DNA of 64,000 nt, from contig NC_061068.1 of NCBI RefSeq assembly GCF_021917145.1, positions 7,632,404-7,696,403 on the forward strand. The letters run 5' to 3'. A program made the translations under genes and the position numbers. The notes beneath the pieces are model-generated. The model saw nothing but the letters and a program-made list of their open reading frames with translations, made no database searches and was not told the DNA's origin. This document shows, one piece after another, positions 1-12,869 of the stretch; within the stretch, counting starts at the first letter, position 1; every line of letters starts with the position of its first letter. This DNA comes from Hypomesus transpacificus (Eukaryota > Chordata > Actinopteri > Osmeriformes > Osmeridae).

Positions 1-245
1 TTTTTCCCTTGTCTTTCAGACTCTGTTACTGTGTACGGCTCACCACACTTGGCACATATGCTGAAATATATGGAAGAATATAACAATATTAACAAATAAG
101 TATAACAGCTTGCCAGTCTCAGGTTTAACAGCTCAAAACCAAATCATGCATGCAAAACTCCCATTAAAATGTTGTAGGCTACATACAACAACAACAACAA
201 AAACAATGAATAAGGTTTTGACATAACTCTGGGAGCTTGACTCAC

Positions 246-1679
246 CAAAAACAGACATTTGAAGCCTCCAGGCCATTGAGCGAGGATGTTGGTCTTGATG
301 TAGGACTCCAGGGCAGCTTGGTTGCACTGCTCTGTATACTTTCTCCAGAGGCTGGACTCAAAGGAGCCTGAAAGGACATGGGGTCTTTGTCTGGAGTTCC
401 CATGGCACTGCAACTCAGAGGGGACAGGCTAACTCTGGAGGTTGGCCCTGTTGTCAGTCTGTGGTTAGAGATGGGACTGCTGGACTCAGAGGATGGAGAT
501 CTGTCCTTCCGCACTTTCTAACATAACATCAGAAAATAACATGTTCAGATATTTTTGTTGTGAAGGGATCTGTCGCTCTGATCAAATTTTTTTATCTCAA
601 TTACCTTCCTTCTTAAACGCGCTGGTTGACAGTTTGAAAATGTTCCTAATTTGTATTCAAACATCGACAAGTCTATATCCAAGACTTTACCCAGTTCAAC
701 TCTGCTTCTCACACGCTCATTCTGCGGACTACAAATGAGGGAAAGCAATCAATCATCTGGCATATTTATATAACTGAAAAGACCAAAAAAGGGCCAACAT
801 TGAATTACCATTATCTCAGGGTCTAACATTTACCAATGACCAAGTCATACCTCAAATAATAAACATCCATCTGGCCCATACTGGAACCGGAGCGACGAAT
901 AACTGTTTTCCGCTTCCACCCATCTCCAAGTATAGGCCAGTCTTCCCATCCCTCATCAGGCTTCACTCTTTTCCTCCGATATCTGACAGGAATAAAAGCT
1001 TAGTGTCACTAGAAGTATACAAATCCCTCAAGTATAAATTTTTTATTGCTCATCTGTTTTACTGTAACAAATTTAGGGAGAGTATGGAAGCATTTCTGTA
1101 GAGAGAAAAAAAAGTACACAAAATGTTTTGTGTTTTACGCTACATGGCTTACAGCCTTATGCTTATATTTACCAAATCCTTCACACTTAGCATCTAAAAC
1201 AACTTCAGTGTCAGTTTACAATGCCATAGCACAATTGTGAATAGCCTACAATATATCTCGCAAGCATGCAAATACATTTATTAATGAAAATACACAGTAA
1301 TCCTGTAAACCTACATGGAGCGGGTTCTTTTGAAGTTCCATTCACTGCCGCTCCTCTCACTTTCTCCAGCCAGACTTTCCTCCCCTCCCTGTCTTCTGCC
1401 AAACATGGAGAGGTTCCAACTTGGTGCATCAGGCTCATCATTGTCTTCCTCCAGGGGCTCAAACCAGTCCACATTAACTTCCTCAACAGCTCCCCCAGGC
1501 TCTCTGTCTGATACCTTGAGGACTGCTTGAGCAGAAGGTTTAGCAATATTATCATGGCAATCGGATGGTGCCAACACCTCAAATTGATCATTATTCTCAG
1601 AGGTCCTTCCCATACCATTTTCCATGCTTGCATTCATCTTCTTTACAAGTACAGTATTGGTTGGGTTGCTAAACTCCAT
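246..1679 (-). CDS. mbd1: MBD1-type methyl-CpG-binding protein, 5' part (gene continues beyond the left edge)
   Basis: Four coding exons are visible: 1315-1679, 851-982, 605-728 and 246-517. All have GT/AG borders and their phases join into one frame. The start is the ATG at 1677-1679; a nearby upstream ATG is out of frame. About 120 acidic and Ser-rich residues come first. They are followed by an MBD fold split over two exons: WPILGDGWKRKTVIRRSG, then GQMDVYY, then RVRSRVELGKVLDIDL. These match the MBD pattern (GW.R..V.RRSG ... D.YY ... RSKVEL). The last visible exon is Ser/Pro-rich, about 90 residues, and ends at a GTGAGT donor. MBD1 binds methylated CpG in chromatin and represses transcription. 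Adjacency to CXXC1 is as in mammals. Odd: the MBD lies about 120 residues from the N-terminus, whereas mammalian MBD1 begins with it. Another MBD-family member cannot be excluded without the 3' exons. Confidence 0.8.
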
Positions 1680-2336
1680 ATTTCCATCAATTTTTACTTT
1701 TCAATTGGTTAACGTTCTCCAGTCCTTCCGACAGGTCACTCGTCAATTATCATATTCTGTGTATGAAGTGCTCACGCTGTTTTGTAACGCTGGGGTAGTA
1801 GTTTATCTGAATGTAATAATAGAGCAGCAGTAGTATTCGGTGTTCGGTACAGTACTGTAGACAACTTCACTTCTTGCTGGGCCTTTAGTATGATGAATTA
1901 AGAATGTAGTAGCATCTAATAAATGGAAGAAACGTGTGAGAACATAATCAAGAAACAACGGGGCTTTTGAAAGATGCTGGTATACATTCAGATACGCTGC
2001 TGTTACCTTGCAAACTAGCGTCATCTTGTTGCTTTGTGCTGCCGGCTTCCTATCCATTTACTATCTAGAATGTGTTAGTTTTTCATCTAAGAACATGAAC
2101 CTTTCAAAGAGTACGAGCCATTAGCTTAGTTTTAATTTATATCTTACGCACTGTACCTGCATTGTTTGTTTACGTTAGAGCAAATTGTAACACAACATGG
2201 GCTAATCTACAGTAGTTGGCTACAGTACACCACTGTCTAGTTGCTATTAGTAACATTCGATTCGGATAACCTAGTTAAGCTATAGACATTTATGATATTA
2301 TGGACTATCGAAATTGAGTAAGATATTTAAAGTACC

Positions 2337-2395
2337 TCCAGATTCCATTGGGACTTTCATCAGTTGGCTAATTCAAGTTTGCAGCCATTTTGCTC
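2337..2395 (-). promoter_or_regulatory. mbd1: Probable non-coding first exon and start region of mbd1
   Basis: On the minus strand a YY1-like CAAAATGGC motif lies at about 2385, and the exon ends in CTGGAG|GTACTT with the donor at 2335/2334. The exon holds only a seven-codon upstream ORF. The next exon starts upstream of the ATG at 1679. YY1 motifs of this kind often sit just downstream of the start site in TATA-less vertebrate genes. The position is inferred. Confidence 0.4.
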
Positions 2396-2924
2396 ATGTG
2401 TTGCTTCCGGAGTATATCTGACCCGGATATACTTAAATTCAAAGGTTAAATGTCCTGTTTAAGGCTCTGATTTGTCTTTATTAGACATTCTCTGATAAAA
2501 TGTCTCTTACATGGCTCTGGTTTCGTCTCCAATATGTGACTCATGACTTCAGATTTTCCGACGACGTCTTCAAAATAAAGGCGTGTAAAATAACATTTAA
2601 ATTCAAACTTTTACATGCCACTTAAATATGAACAAATACGTATGATTGTTTTGAGAAAAAAAAACACTGCATGCATAAACACATTTTACCTTTTGCATGT
2701 GTCTGCATTTTTTAAACGAACCCTGATACTATATCATTAGTAGACCAAACATATTATCAGGGCTGCCAACTGTGAAGGAATTATAACTATAATGATAATC
2801 AATGCTGATATACCAATCACTACCTCAAGTATAATGTGTAATGCTTAATACTAAAACATAAATCCAATTGTGTTTAATTGATTTAATAAAGAACAGATGG
2901 GATTATGCAACAGGATGTTTCTGG

Positions 2925-3807
2925 GTCTGTGTGGTGGCTTTGGTGTGTGTGTGAAAGAATGCGGGTCAGGCAAACTGTCTTGGGAGGCTAGTTTTTGACG
3001 CTCAGGGACTGGTTGAGTACAAAGGGCCTCTAAGTAAAAGTATCGGCCTGAGAGATAAGGTGGTTGGAGAATGTATCTTTTTGCTCATGCAGAACGAGTC
3101 AGACCGTCTGGTCTGATACAATTTTGGATTTACGACACTTCCCCCCCCCCCCCCCCTGGAGACCCTGCCCCCCTTCCTCGTCGGATGCCCCCTCCCCCCC
3201 TTGGCAACCCTGCCCCACCCGCCCATGTGTTCATCAGACCTTGGAGTGGTCTGAAACCCCCCCTCTCCTTGAGACACAGCATCCCCCCTTCTTTCTCTGG
3301 AGATACAGCTCCCACCACCCATACATCATTTGGACCTTGAGACTCCCTATCCTGAAAACCCCCCCTCTTTGCCCATCACCAGACCCGTTGTTCTTGTCTG
3401 TCCCTGTCCCTCCCCCCCAGCCCCCTGCTTCACGGAACATCATATTCACGCCCTGGATATCTAATTGGACACTACACTCCCGCCTTATGGTTTTCGGACC
3501 AATCAACTGACAAACACTTCCCTCTCTTGGGGGTACAAGACAGAATTTGGACTGGGCAGAACTCTCTGATTTCTGTCAAGACTACTTTCTCAATGAAGGC
3601 CTTCGTTTGATCTATTCTGTGACTGTTTCTATGAAGCTGCATTGGCATCATCGACTGATTCACTGTACTAGACTAAGAACATCCTGGTGTGTTGTTTTCA
3701 TTGTGTATTCTTGTGATTGCATCATTACTTATACTAAACTACAAATAACTTGGTCCGGTATTTAACCTTGTATCATTCTTCACTACCCAGTTTGACACAC
3801 CGTAACA
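2925..3807. repeat. Candidate solo LTR-like fossil with a C-rich tract
   Basis: This stretch has no gene. It holds an unusual C- and T-rich tract (about 3137-3430, with runs of 8-15 C), then a promoter-like part, an AATGAAGG segment and an end in GTAACA. The overall build (TG at the start, CA at the end, about 0.9 kb, pyrimidine-rich middle) resembles a lone LTR of an old fish retroelement. No internal viral genes are present, and no clear target duplication was found. The call rests on general appearance only. Confidence 0.25.
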
Positions 3808-3808
3808 C

Positions 3809-3895
3809 AACTCTCATGCATTGGCCGTGAGACTCGCATTTCATCCAGTTCACATGCTCTCACGCCACATCTTGTATTTCTCACGCTGAGAAGGC
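3809..3895. repeat. Dispersed repeat copy 1 (CTCACGC-rich)
   Basis: This segment contains several CTCACGC words and the string CTTGTATTTCTCACGCTGAG. A related copy lies at 41,784-41,850 in hcfc1 intron 1. The family is unknown to me. Confidence 0.5.
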
Positions 3896-4131
3896 ACACG
3901 CCAACCAAGTAGTCCTGTTTACGTTGTAAACAGTAATGGACGAGGCGCAGGAACACGGAGTGAAGCAACATAGACACACGAACACCCGTGAAAGCTTTTT
4001 TATTTTAAGATAATGTACATTTATTATTCAGAGTAGAGGAAAAATATAGATTCACAAATGTCAGCACATTTTGTTGATAAAAGAATAGGCAGTTCTCTAT
4101 AAAAGGATGGAAAAGAGATGATCTCTATTAA

Positions 4132-4328
4132 CCCTTGTGCTGCCTTCGGGGTCATCGTGACCCACCGTCGTGTTGTGACAACTTGACCTCATGCGACAAT
4201 GAAGTGAGACTGCGCCACGGTTCAAAGAAACATGCTTCCCTTTATTGTCGTATGAGGTCAAGTTGTCACAACACGACGGTGGGTCACGATGACGGCAGGG
4301 TCACAATGACCCGAAGGTTACACAAGGG
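4132..4328. mobile_element. piggyBac-type MITE, copy 1
   Basis: This 197-bp non-coding element has long terminal inverted repeats that start CCCTTGTG and end CACAAGGG. It is flanked on both sides by TTAA (4128-4131 and 4329-4332). Inside, two arms containing GGTCAAGTTGTCACAACACG and its complement form a near-perfect hairpin. A TTAA target and CCC/GGG ends are the hallmark of piggyBac elements. It lies just 3' of the cxxc1 stop codon, probably in its 3' UTR. A diverged relative is at 54,842-55,053. Confidence 0.8.
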
Positions 4329-4384
4329 TTAATAGTCATCTCAATAATTGTCTTCACATGTTTGAATCTCCAGACTCTTGCTGA

Positions 4385-5626
4385 CTATCTGTCCTTGTTG
4401 CTTCGGAGATCAGTAGTTAGTGGGTCGTGCTGAATGGTTTGGTGCAACATAAGAGCAAGCAGGCCTGCCCTGTTTGTCATGGCTGTCCTGACGTTGCGTT
4501 CCTGCTCAAAGAGCTCATCCAGCTTGTACCACTGTCAAACAAGAACATTCCAAAAACAAAGAGCATGGAATTTTAATTATGGAATAAGTACGGTAATAAT
4601 TATTACATTGACTTGTATTGATTATTATTCTTGATTTCATCATAAGAATAAAAATAAACTGGCACTGTGACTTGTTCCACTAACCACTCGGACTCGTTCC
4701 AGGTCCACCTCCGCCCTCCTGAGCTTCTCCCAGTTGTAATGTTTGTTGCACTTGCGTTTGGAAACTCTGCAGTACTCTCCAGTCGGTTCGAAAACATTCC
4801 GGACTAGAGGGCAACCACACACTTCATCCACAGAAACCTACTCACCAACAAAACAGATGACCGCATGAGAAATAAAAATAGAGATCAAACGCATTACTCT
4901 ATACAATCTAAACAAAAAGGCAAATAAAAATGTGCTTCCAGTGCTGATTCTTGCTGACCTTGGGATCTCTGGAATGCTCTGGGCACAAGACCTGAAGCCT
5001 CTTACAGTAAGTCTTACTCTGGGGGTTGTACACATCACAGAAGAGTCTTGTTGCTCTGAAAACAGAAACAGTCATTGTTGTTATACTATAATCTAGTTAA
5101 TATGTAAATTACAGAGAATTTGAATTTATCTTCCCATCTTACCCTTCGATCCTTGTGGGGTACATGGAACCAAAAGATGTCTGGCTCTCATACTGTCAGA
5201 TAAAACAGTAAAAGACTTGTAGACTGCACATTTGCTTTAAATAAGGATGTTAAAGAGGTACATGCTATTTGCAAACTATTTTTACTACAAAGGTTAGGGT
5301 TATGTTAAACATTTAGAAAATACCATTATATACTGTAGGTAGGATATTATTTTCATAAACCAAAGGGAAGAAATACATACATATTCAATAAAATCCTGGT
5401 TTGACATTGTGAGAAAATTAGTCGTTCGTTCCTCACCTTGGCATAACATCTCTCCATGTGTCTAAGTGCTACTTTTGGATTAATGGGATGACTGCAAGAC
5501 ACACAGAAAATCTGCAGGTCTGTGTCTTCATTATCACCTTCATTCACCTACAACACAATTACAACAGTTTAAGATTAAAATGTAACACCCCAATTTAGGG
5601 TTAACGTGTGTGTATTAATGTGTGTG

Positions 5627-5712
<86 letters not shown>

Positions 5713-8120
5713 GACCCACCTCCTCATCCTGCTGGACCACCTGCTGCTTGGCTTTTGCAACGATGCCTTCCAGCTCATGGAAACGTCTCTCCATGTCAGT
5801 AAGGCGGAGCCGGGCGTTCTGCTGATCCCTCCGGATGCGCTCCAGTTGCTTCTTGCCTTGCTCCTCAGCGATGCAAGGACTCTGCTGCCACTGCTGGATA
5901 CGCTGGGGGAGAATCTCATAGATCCGACTGAGGAGACAGCAAGATCATTCATCATATTTTAGGAGTGGCATCGGTTAAATGGGGCTGTGGATTCTCTACT
6001 TGCATCTCAAGTCACTCATTCACTATTAGACATCTTACTTTGCTGCCAGTTTCATGCCGCAATCCTCTGAGCAGTATTTGGAGTTAGCTCGTGCTGACTC
6101 AACACAGGTAGGCCCGAGGCACTGGCGCAACCCAGCAACCTCCCGTGCATCAACCCTGTCGGTGTGTCTCACTTTGTCCTTGTGCTTCTGCTTCTGCTTG
6201 TGGCGCCGGGACTCTTTCTAGTATTCATGGAAAAGGGAATTCCATATGCCATGCAGGAAAAGGTGTACAATGTCAAACAAAACACAAAGACTGACAAAAG
6301 TGCTAATGTTATATTTTGGAGTTGAAGACGGGTTAGTATATCATTTGATAGGAGGTGTCAGTTCATCGTAATTTCCCTGGTATTTCACACTCAGGAATAG
6401 TTGAGAAATGTGTTTTTGTTGCAAATAGGCTGACAACACAAATGGATCCTATTTTACAGTATACATACTGTATACATACTGTATACTGTATGTTTTATAA
6501 TGGTGACAAAAGGCTTTCGATTCTTGATAGTTGCATAATTGCATATTCCAGTTGGGTAGCAAGCTAAACATTCTTAGCTTTCAACTGATATACAATATGC
6601 GTTTTCAAAGAATGTGTTTTACAGTATACATACTGCGGGGATGTTTTACATGTGAAATCTTTCATATCTTGACCAGCCGCAGATACACTGAGGTTTAGGT
6701 CTAAAGGTTTAAAATCAAGAAAAAAAGTTTCATATTATTTACCTTTTTGTCAAACTTCTTTTCTCTTCTCTTCACATGCTTAACTTTTACAGCTTTCTTT
6801 CTCATTACAGGACTAATGGGAGGTCCATCATCTTCATCACTGGGCCATAGCTAGGGTTGTAAGGGGGTCATTCAAATAGCTTAAGTAAGTTTTACCATCC
6901 ACATAAGCAAGAGAAATATATGTATGCAGAATGGAAGAGTATAAACAACATGCGTTTCATGAGAATTATGTTGCATCTAATACCATGTTGTCTTCATATC
7001 CTGCTGCTTTGTACTGCTGGTAGAGTTCTATCTCACTATCATAGTCCTCTGAATATCTCCTTCGTCTGTGATACGAATTATCTCGCCTTTCACGCAGAGA
7101 AAATTCCTCATCCTTGACACGCAACATTTTCTAGACAAAATAAAGGAACAGTCAGTCGTTTTACAAGGGACACTGAAAGAACAGGATATTTTGAACTGAA
7201 ACAGAAACCTACAGAAAGGCACTGGGTCAGAAAACTCACCCTTGCTCGAACGACACACTGTCTAAATCGACACTTCTGCCTTATTTTATTGGGTCCCCCA
7301 AACTTTTTCATGTCTTTGCAAAAGTCACACTGGGCACAATCCTCAGTTCTCCTGCAAGGTTCACACTCTCCACACATACGAGCAGAACGCTTCACCTAGG
7401 ACACAGACAAAAGTTTCGATTTTTCAACTATCAGTGTTATCAAAAAAGACTGGTATTACCATTACAGTGGAAAATTACCAGGTTGAACAGTCAAAAAAAA
7501 GCTACTCACTTTTGATCCCCGTCGTCTTTCACTCCTGTAATCTGGGGTACTGCATCGTTTATCTGGTTTCTCTATTCTCTCCATATCAGGTTCTTTCTCA
7601 CGACTCTTCTTTGGACGGTATTTTATCTCCAATGAGGGGTTTTTATCTAAAAATGCACAGTAAAGGACCAGCAAGACCATTCAAGCAATGACACAAATGT
7701 ATTTTACCTGAAACAAATTCTATTTTCTGCACAACCAAAAGGATGTGCAGTCTCTGCTAAGGAATTAGTTGTGATGGAGGACTATCAGGCCATGCATGGA
7801 CTCACCTCGGCATGGCATACAGTACCACTCCCTGATTGCTTTAGCCATCTTTTCAGTGATGTTGATGCAGTTGCCATGAAACCATTCATTGCAGTTGTCA
7901 CAACCACTAGTAATGCACAAAGGAAATGTGAGCTCCATGTTATTTCTTATACATATTGCTCTGTTTATGGACAGTGTAAGTCGAAATGTTTATTTTGTAA
8001 CACTACTCACATCATGAAGCAGTTGATATCTGGTTTTCGGCAGACGCAGTACAAAGGCGCATTTTCCCCTTCCATTTTGCTGAACCCCGGATAAGGATCA
8101 AAATCGGACACTTCACTATC
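4385..8120 (-). CDS. cxxc1: CXXC1 / CFP1, CpG-binding subunit of the SET1 H3K4 methyltransferase complex
   Basis: Thirteen exons can be placed: 8011-8120, 7806-7906, 7510-7646, 7240-7395, 6984-7130, 6743-6850, 6039-6217, 5720-5927, 5437-5547, 5143-5192, 4959-5055, 4685-4837 and 4385-4531. Together they are 1,704 nt and in frame throughout. The order of parts is: PHD finger (CVCRKPDINC ... CDNCNEWFHGNC ... WYCMPC); basic linker; CXXC zinc finger that binds unmethylated CpG (CGECEPCRR ... KKFGGPNKIRQKC); basic KVKHVKRREKK stretch; coiled coil (RIYEILPQRIQQWQQSPC); and the SET1-interacting C-terminus ending DPLTTDLRSNKDR. The protein is about 568 residues and targets SET1 to CpG islands in the nucleus. 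The first listed exon opens in phase 0 (GAT AGT GAA), so the start lies in a small upstream exon. An ATG|GTAACA donor at 8695-8697 fits. The internal Met in SKMEGENAPLYC is the alternative start. Confidence 0.96.
5631..5707. repeat. (TG)n microsatellite in a cxxc1 intron
   Basis: A nearly pure TG run of about 77 bp lies only 12 bp from a cxxc1 donor site (exon border at 5720). Its length probably varies between individuals. Confidence 0.97.
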
Positions 8121-10539
8121 CTGTTGTATTAAACAGATTAAACAGTGACGTGGTTATCAGATACTGTCAACAAGTGTAACTAGTTTCGAACCAAACATGT
8201 ACAATTACACCCTATTGTAAAGTTACTATGGGCTTATGGTATTTAACTAGGTTTACAATACAATCGAAATTGAGTATAAAAGGCGATGTCTGATCAAGAT
8301 CACTTTTATCATTCTACACCATTCTGCAGTCTAGCTAGCACTAGCTAGTTACCTGTTGTGCTAACTAGCACTAGCTCTAGCAGTCCTAGCTACTAGTAAG
8401 CTAGCTCTGACTTCCCTAAGACACCATTTAGTGAACTAACTTTATTTACGCGGACAATGTTAAACGGTACTGTTAATTGACTGGTTAACAACAAACACAA
8501 ATTATTTGTGTTTCATTATTATTTGTGTTTCATTATTATTAATAATGTTGTTAGGGTCTAGTTACACTCTACACTAGCTAGCACTCAATGTTAGCTTGCT
8601 GTCGACGTTATAATTCGATGGGGGAAAAAACAAGCAATAAACAATTTAGCAATTTAGTTACTTTAACTGCAAATCAAGCACAAATTTGTGTTACCATCGG
8701 CTTAATTCTTGAATCCAAACACACAGGTAAGGTACATTTAGTAGAAGAAGAAAAATCCAAAAATGTATATGTGCTTAAGGTAGAGCTAGCACTTCTAGTT
8801 TGCAAGTTGGTCGCTTGGGTTCACCTAGTGGTGGTAGCCTATGCTTACTGTACAAAGTCCGGAAGTTTCTTTCACTTTTTTTTACCACGGTAAACAGCAG
8901 TATTTCAATGGGTTTTATTTTTGGCATCTATGCGTTTTACCATTTCTGCGTTTGTGTAAAAATACGCTAAAGAGGGCCTGTTTACAGTACAAGGATGGTA
9001 GCTAATTGTAATATTTTTAGTTCGTTTATATATTTAGCTATTGCTTAGGTCCATATATAATTTTAATTTAAATCTGAAAATATCTAATATGAGATATTAT
9101 TAGATTATTAGTTGACATTGTATAAACTGACTACTAATGACTAATGATCTAATACTCATAAGTAATGGGCGAGCAAGGGTAATATCAGGCTGACAGACAA
9201 AATGAGACCGTGCATGATGAACACATTTAACTGTGAACTATGTGAACTGTGAATTAATAAACCATACATCTACTAAAATAAGGAGCCATCCGCTCAGAGC
9301 TGGTATCACCAATTGATGACAATGATTAGGTAGGCCTAGGTTACCTTCATTCTTGACGAAAAGGAAAAAAGACTCACTAAAAGAATAAGCTCAATATGCT
9401 ACAATAATTATTGATTGATAAACCTGAGTAGGCCTATGACTGAAAAATTAGTAGCTTATCCTGCAATTTCTACACAGAATTTTGAATGAAAACAATTTCG
9501 TAATCTGCCTGCAGTTTGGTAGGCTACCCTACAACCTATTGATTCTTGTCAATGTTTTTAACTATGGTTGTTTTTGATTTAGGTTTTACTATTAGTTTTA
9601 TATTATCTGTTTGTAATTGTGAACTTGATGGTGCTTATTTTGGCCAGGACTTTCTTGAAAAAGATATTCGTATAGGCTAATCTCAGGAGACTTTCATGGA
9701 AAGTTAAACCAAGAATAACGCCAACACAATGTTTTGAGTTAATGACTCAGGTTTCACGATCGTTTCATCGAAGTCAGCAAGGGTTACATTTGTCATGTAA
9801 ACACATGAAACGTGTATTGCACATTAAAAAAATTTTTTACAGACGTATTAAAATCTTGGGATAAAACACCAGGGAGTCAACCTTCAATCACATACAGAAA
9901 AATAAATAGTTCAGTCACATCAGAAAAAATTATCATTATGCTTTTTTCGTCAGATTAAGCCACTCAAAATAGCACTTTTTTGATTATTTGAATAATGACC
10001 ATTTGAAGGGTTTGGGGTCAGGTGAGGATATTAAACATGCGCAGTTGGTAAAAATCCTCAATAAAAACGATTTAAGTTCCAGTTGAATGTCAAGAGATTT
10101 TTTTTAATCAAAATGTGCCATTATAAATATACCTTTGGTATTTTGCATCTAGACAAAACAATGAAATTAGTCATGCATATCACTACCAAGTTGAAAGTTA
10201 AATTAAACTTCTTTTGTGAATTTCCTGTTGACATCACAGCTGAGAAGGTAAAGTAGGCTAATGCTGCAAATGTATTCTGTATGTCAATAAGGCATAATAT
10301 AATAGGCCTATATATTTAAGATATATTAAAGAAAAATTAAGTACATATTTATTTAAATGAGTGAGTAGAACAGTTAGCCAATCACTAATTCAAGGTCTAA
10401 GCTGTTGGAAGGACACACCTGGATATACATTTCCAGGACATGGCTTCAATTGTTATGGCTGGATGGTGATTTCATTGGGAAGTCTAGCAGATGCACCTTC
10501 TTCTCTTGTTTTTTTTGTAATAACTCAAGCAAAACCCTG
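8121..10539. other. cxxc1 5' region and intergenic DNA
   Basis: No gene is supported here. At 8320-8400 there are repeated CTAGCTAG words, and at 8500-8560 a short tandem of ATTATTTGTGTTTC. The cxxc1 first exon and promoter must lie in 8130-8900. The remainder is AT-rich unique-looking sequence between two minus-strand genes. An open frame at 8588-8893 has no recognisable domain. Confidence 0.6.
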
Positions 10540-12521
10540 TCACAAGTCTTCATCCATATTTAAGCTGTTCCTGCAATTACTTGTTTTGGAGACACAATGT
10601 GACAAAGGTGATAGCAGGTTATCTGCCAGCATCTCCGAGTTCAGGGCACAACTGTCTTCCATGAGTATGTCCCCTAGGCCCACATCAGGGAACAGTACTG
10701 AAGAGGAGGGGTCATCCAATTCAGAAAAGCTCAGACTCCCCAAGTCAAGTGAATTGCTGACAGTCAAATCCACAGGTGAGTCAGAAGATGGTGGAGAGAG
10801 AAAGGAAACAGTTTGTCCCATGACTGCTACTCCAAGGCTGAGGAGGGTTTGAGAGCAGGCCTCTCCAGGACCGGGCACCAGAGGCTGGCGTCTATGAGGA
10901 TGTAGCTGCTGTGGATGCTGCTGCTGAAAAGAGGATTTTGAGGTCAGGCCAGAAGACTCTACGGTTGAGAGACCATGGAGCCGAGCTTGCATTTCAAGTT
11001 CCTGCAGACAAACATTGGTAAGTGTTATTCATACTCAACTATTTCATATTTACTTTGTATGTAGGGTATGTACAATTATGTCATATTTTAACACTTCAGG
11101 AACCTGTCATGGATACAATTGTTTTGCAGCTCCACTGTTTCATTGGTATGCTAACCATGAACTAAAACAATGACCTGTATACGTAGCATTAGACTGTGGT
11201 TAGCATGCTCCATTTTCTTCTGACACCTCTCTATATCCTTTGCCCTCTGTTGCTCTTTCTGCATCTTCCTAATGTAATCCACAGACGCCTTCAGGATGGT
11301 TCCCTTATTCCAACGCATCTCACTTTGAGGATGAAAATAGAAAAGGGAAGGATACATCTTTAGAAAAGTAGTACAATTTAGTTAAATATTTTTAATAAAA
11401 TGTACACCTATCATAAACCAATTTAATTGATCCAATCATACGTACAATTCAGTAACTGTATCCTTAAACACATTTTAGAAGTAGTCAGATACTCACGGGT
11501 CATTTGACCTGGGTATTAGATCCCCCAGCTCCTTTATGCGGTCGTTGATGTTAAACCTTCGCCTTCTCTCAACTGTTTACAATCAGTAGCAACCATGAAG
11601 AAGGAAATATGGTTGCTAAATAGTTGGCATTGTATTATCAAAAGAGTATAGGCTACAGGTCTCATCAAATCAACGTATCAAATCAAACACTGACTCACTG
11701 AGGTTATGATTGTCTTTCTTCTGCCTGTCCTTCATTAGAGCTTTTGCATCAGCATCTAAAGACAAAATTTAATCTGAGAGTAAGTATGTTTAAAGTGGCA
11801 CAAAGATGGCAGTGTCCTGATCTGAGTGACATGTGACTATAATGCATTGTGTATGACTCCAAAACAGAAGAAAAAAATATAGACCATTAAATAAACCATT
11901 ATTTATGGTAGGCTACTTGATAAAAACATTTTACACTAAAAACTACCAAAGCTACTACATTGCTGATTCACAAGACCAGAAACTGGGAAATGCACTTCTA
12001 GAGATCAACTTGAGGAATTTTGATAAGACCTACCATGTATTTCCCTTTTAATGTTAGCAGGACAGGAATTGCTGACAGTCATGGTAGGTAATGCCATTCC
12101 AGGAGTATGGTCCACATCAAGGAGGTTGCCAGAGAGCTGAAAGCAACACAATTATTTAAATAACATAAAATTACAACTGTAACGTAGTCGGACATCTGTA
12201 ATGGCATATTATGATAAACTGTGGAACATAAACTGAAGTATACCACAAATTCAGTTACAACTTCCTTGTGACGTTCATATAAAAATCCCTAGGAAACAGG
12301 CTCATGCTAATATAATGACACACATTGTATTGGAAATTTACATCTGATAGCCTCTGTACTCATATTAATAGTTACCTCATTTATTTATTTTATTTTCATG
12401 CTCCTGCACAAGCAAAATCCTCATTTTCTGACAATTGGCAAACTTCCTTAAAACCTTCGAACTTTGACTACTATAACACTTAACTACACTGAAATATTTA
12501 ACATACCTTCTTGCCCTGCAT
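10540..12521 (-). CDS. tfe3: TFE3-type bHLH-leucine zipper transcription factor, short form
   Basis: Exons at 12034-12136, 11699-11755, 11497-11572, 11175-11322 and 10540-11001 join in frame. Their 57-, 76- and 148-nt sizes match the MITF/TFE family. They encode [12 protein letters not shown], the basic region [19 protein letters not shown], helix-loop-helix [20 protein letters not shown] and [17 protein letters not shown], then the leucine zipper ([10 protein letters not shown] ... [17 protein letters not shown]). The tail has DILMED and ends SLNMDEDL, like TFE3. The family binds E-box/M-box (CLEAR) sites and drives lysosome and metabolism genes. A tiny exon, ATG CAG GGC AAG AAG (12507-12521), has a GTATGT donor in the right phase. 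It would give a 286-residue protein lacking the N-terminal half, much like TFEC. No intact upstream coding exon was found, so this start is inferred. The bHLH part is certain. Confidence 0.8.
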
Positions 12522-12869
12522 GATTCCACTCCATGTAGTCCACTGGTGTCCCACCCCACCCAGAGAACACTGGCCCAATGGGTGCAATGTTTCACAAGTA
12601 TATATTTACTCCACCACCAGGGAATTTCAGTTTGAGGAGTCCAACCAACAGTTTACAGTGAGGTTGTCATTCAAAGAACTCTGTAGTATTGATTCACAAT
12701 TTAGTGTACATATTTATTGATAGTGCGCAAATTGTCTGATAAATTGGTTCTATTTTTGCATATGAATAAGAAAAACATTTCAGCGCAGTTTCTACTCTTA
12801 TTCCAATATATAATTTGCCTCACACGCCAGTGCTAGAAAGATTAACACGAGTTGATTAATGTCATCATC

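Noticed and set aside
5606-5962. Plus-strand VCVCVCV and minus-strand HTHTHT frames
   Set aside because: These are translations of the (TG)n microsatellite. The true coding part is the cxxc1 coiled-coil exon on the minus strand.
8588-8893. 101-codon plus-strand frame upstream of cxxc1
   Set aside because: It has no recognisable domain, splice context or codon bias, and overlaps the likely cxxc1 first-exon region. It is a chance frame.
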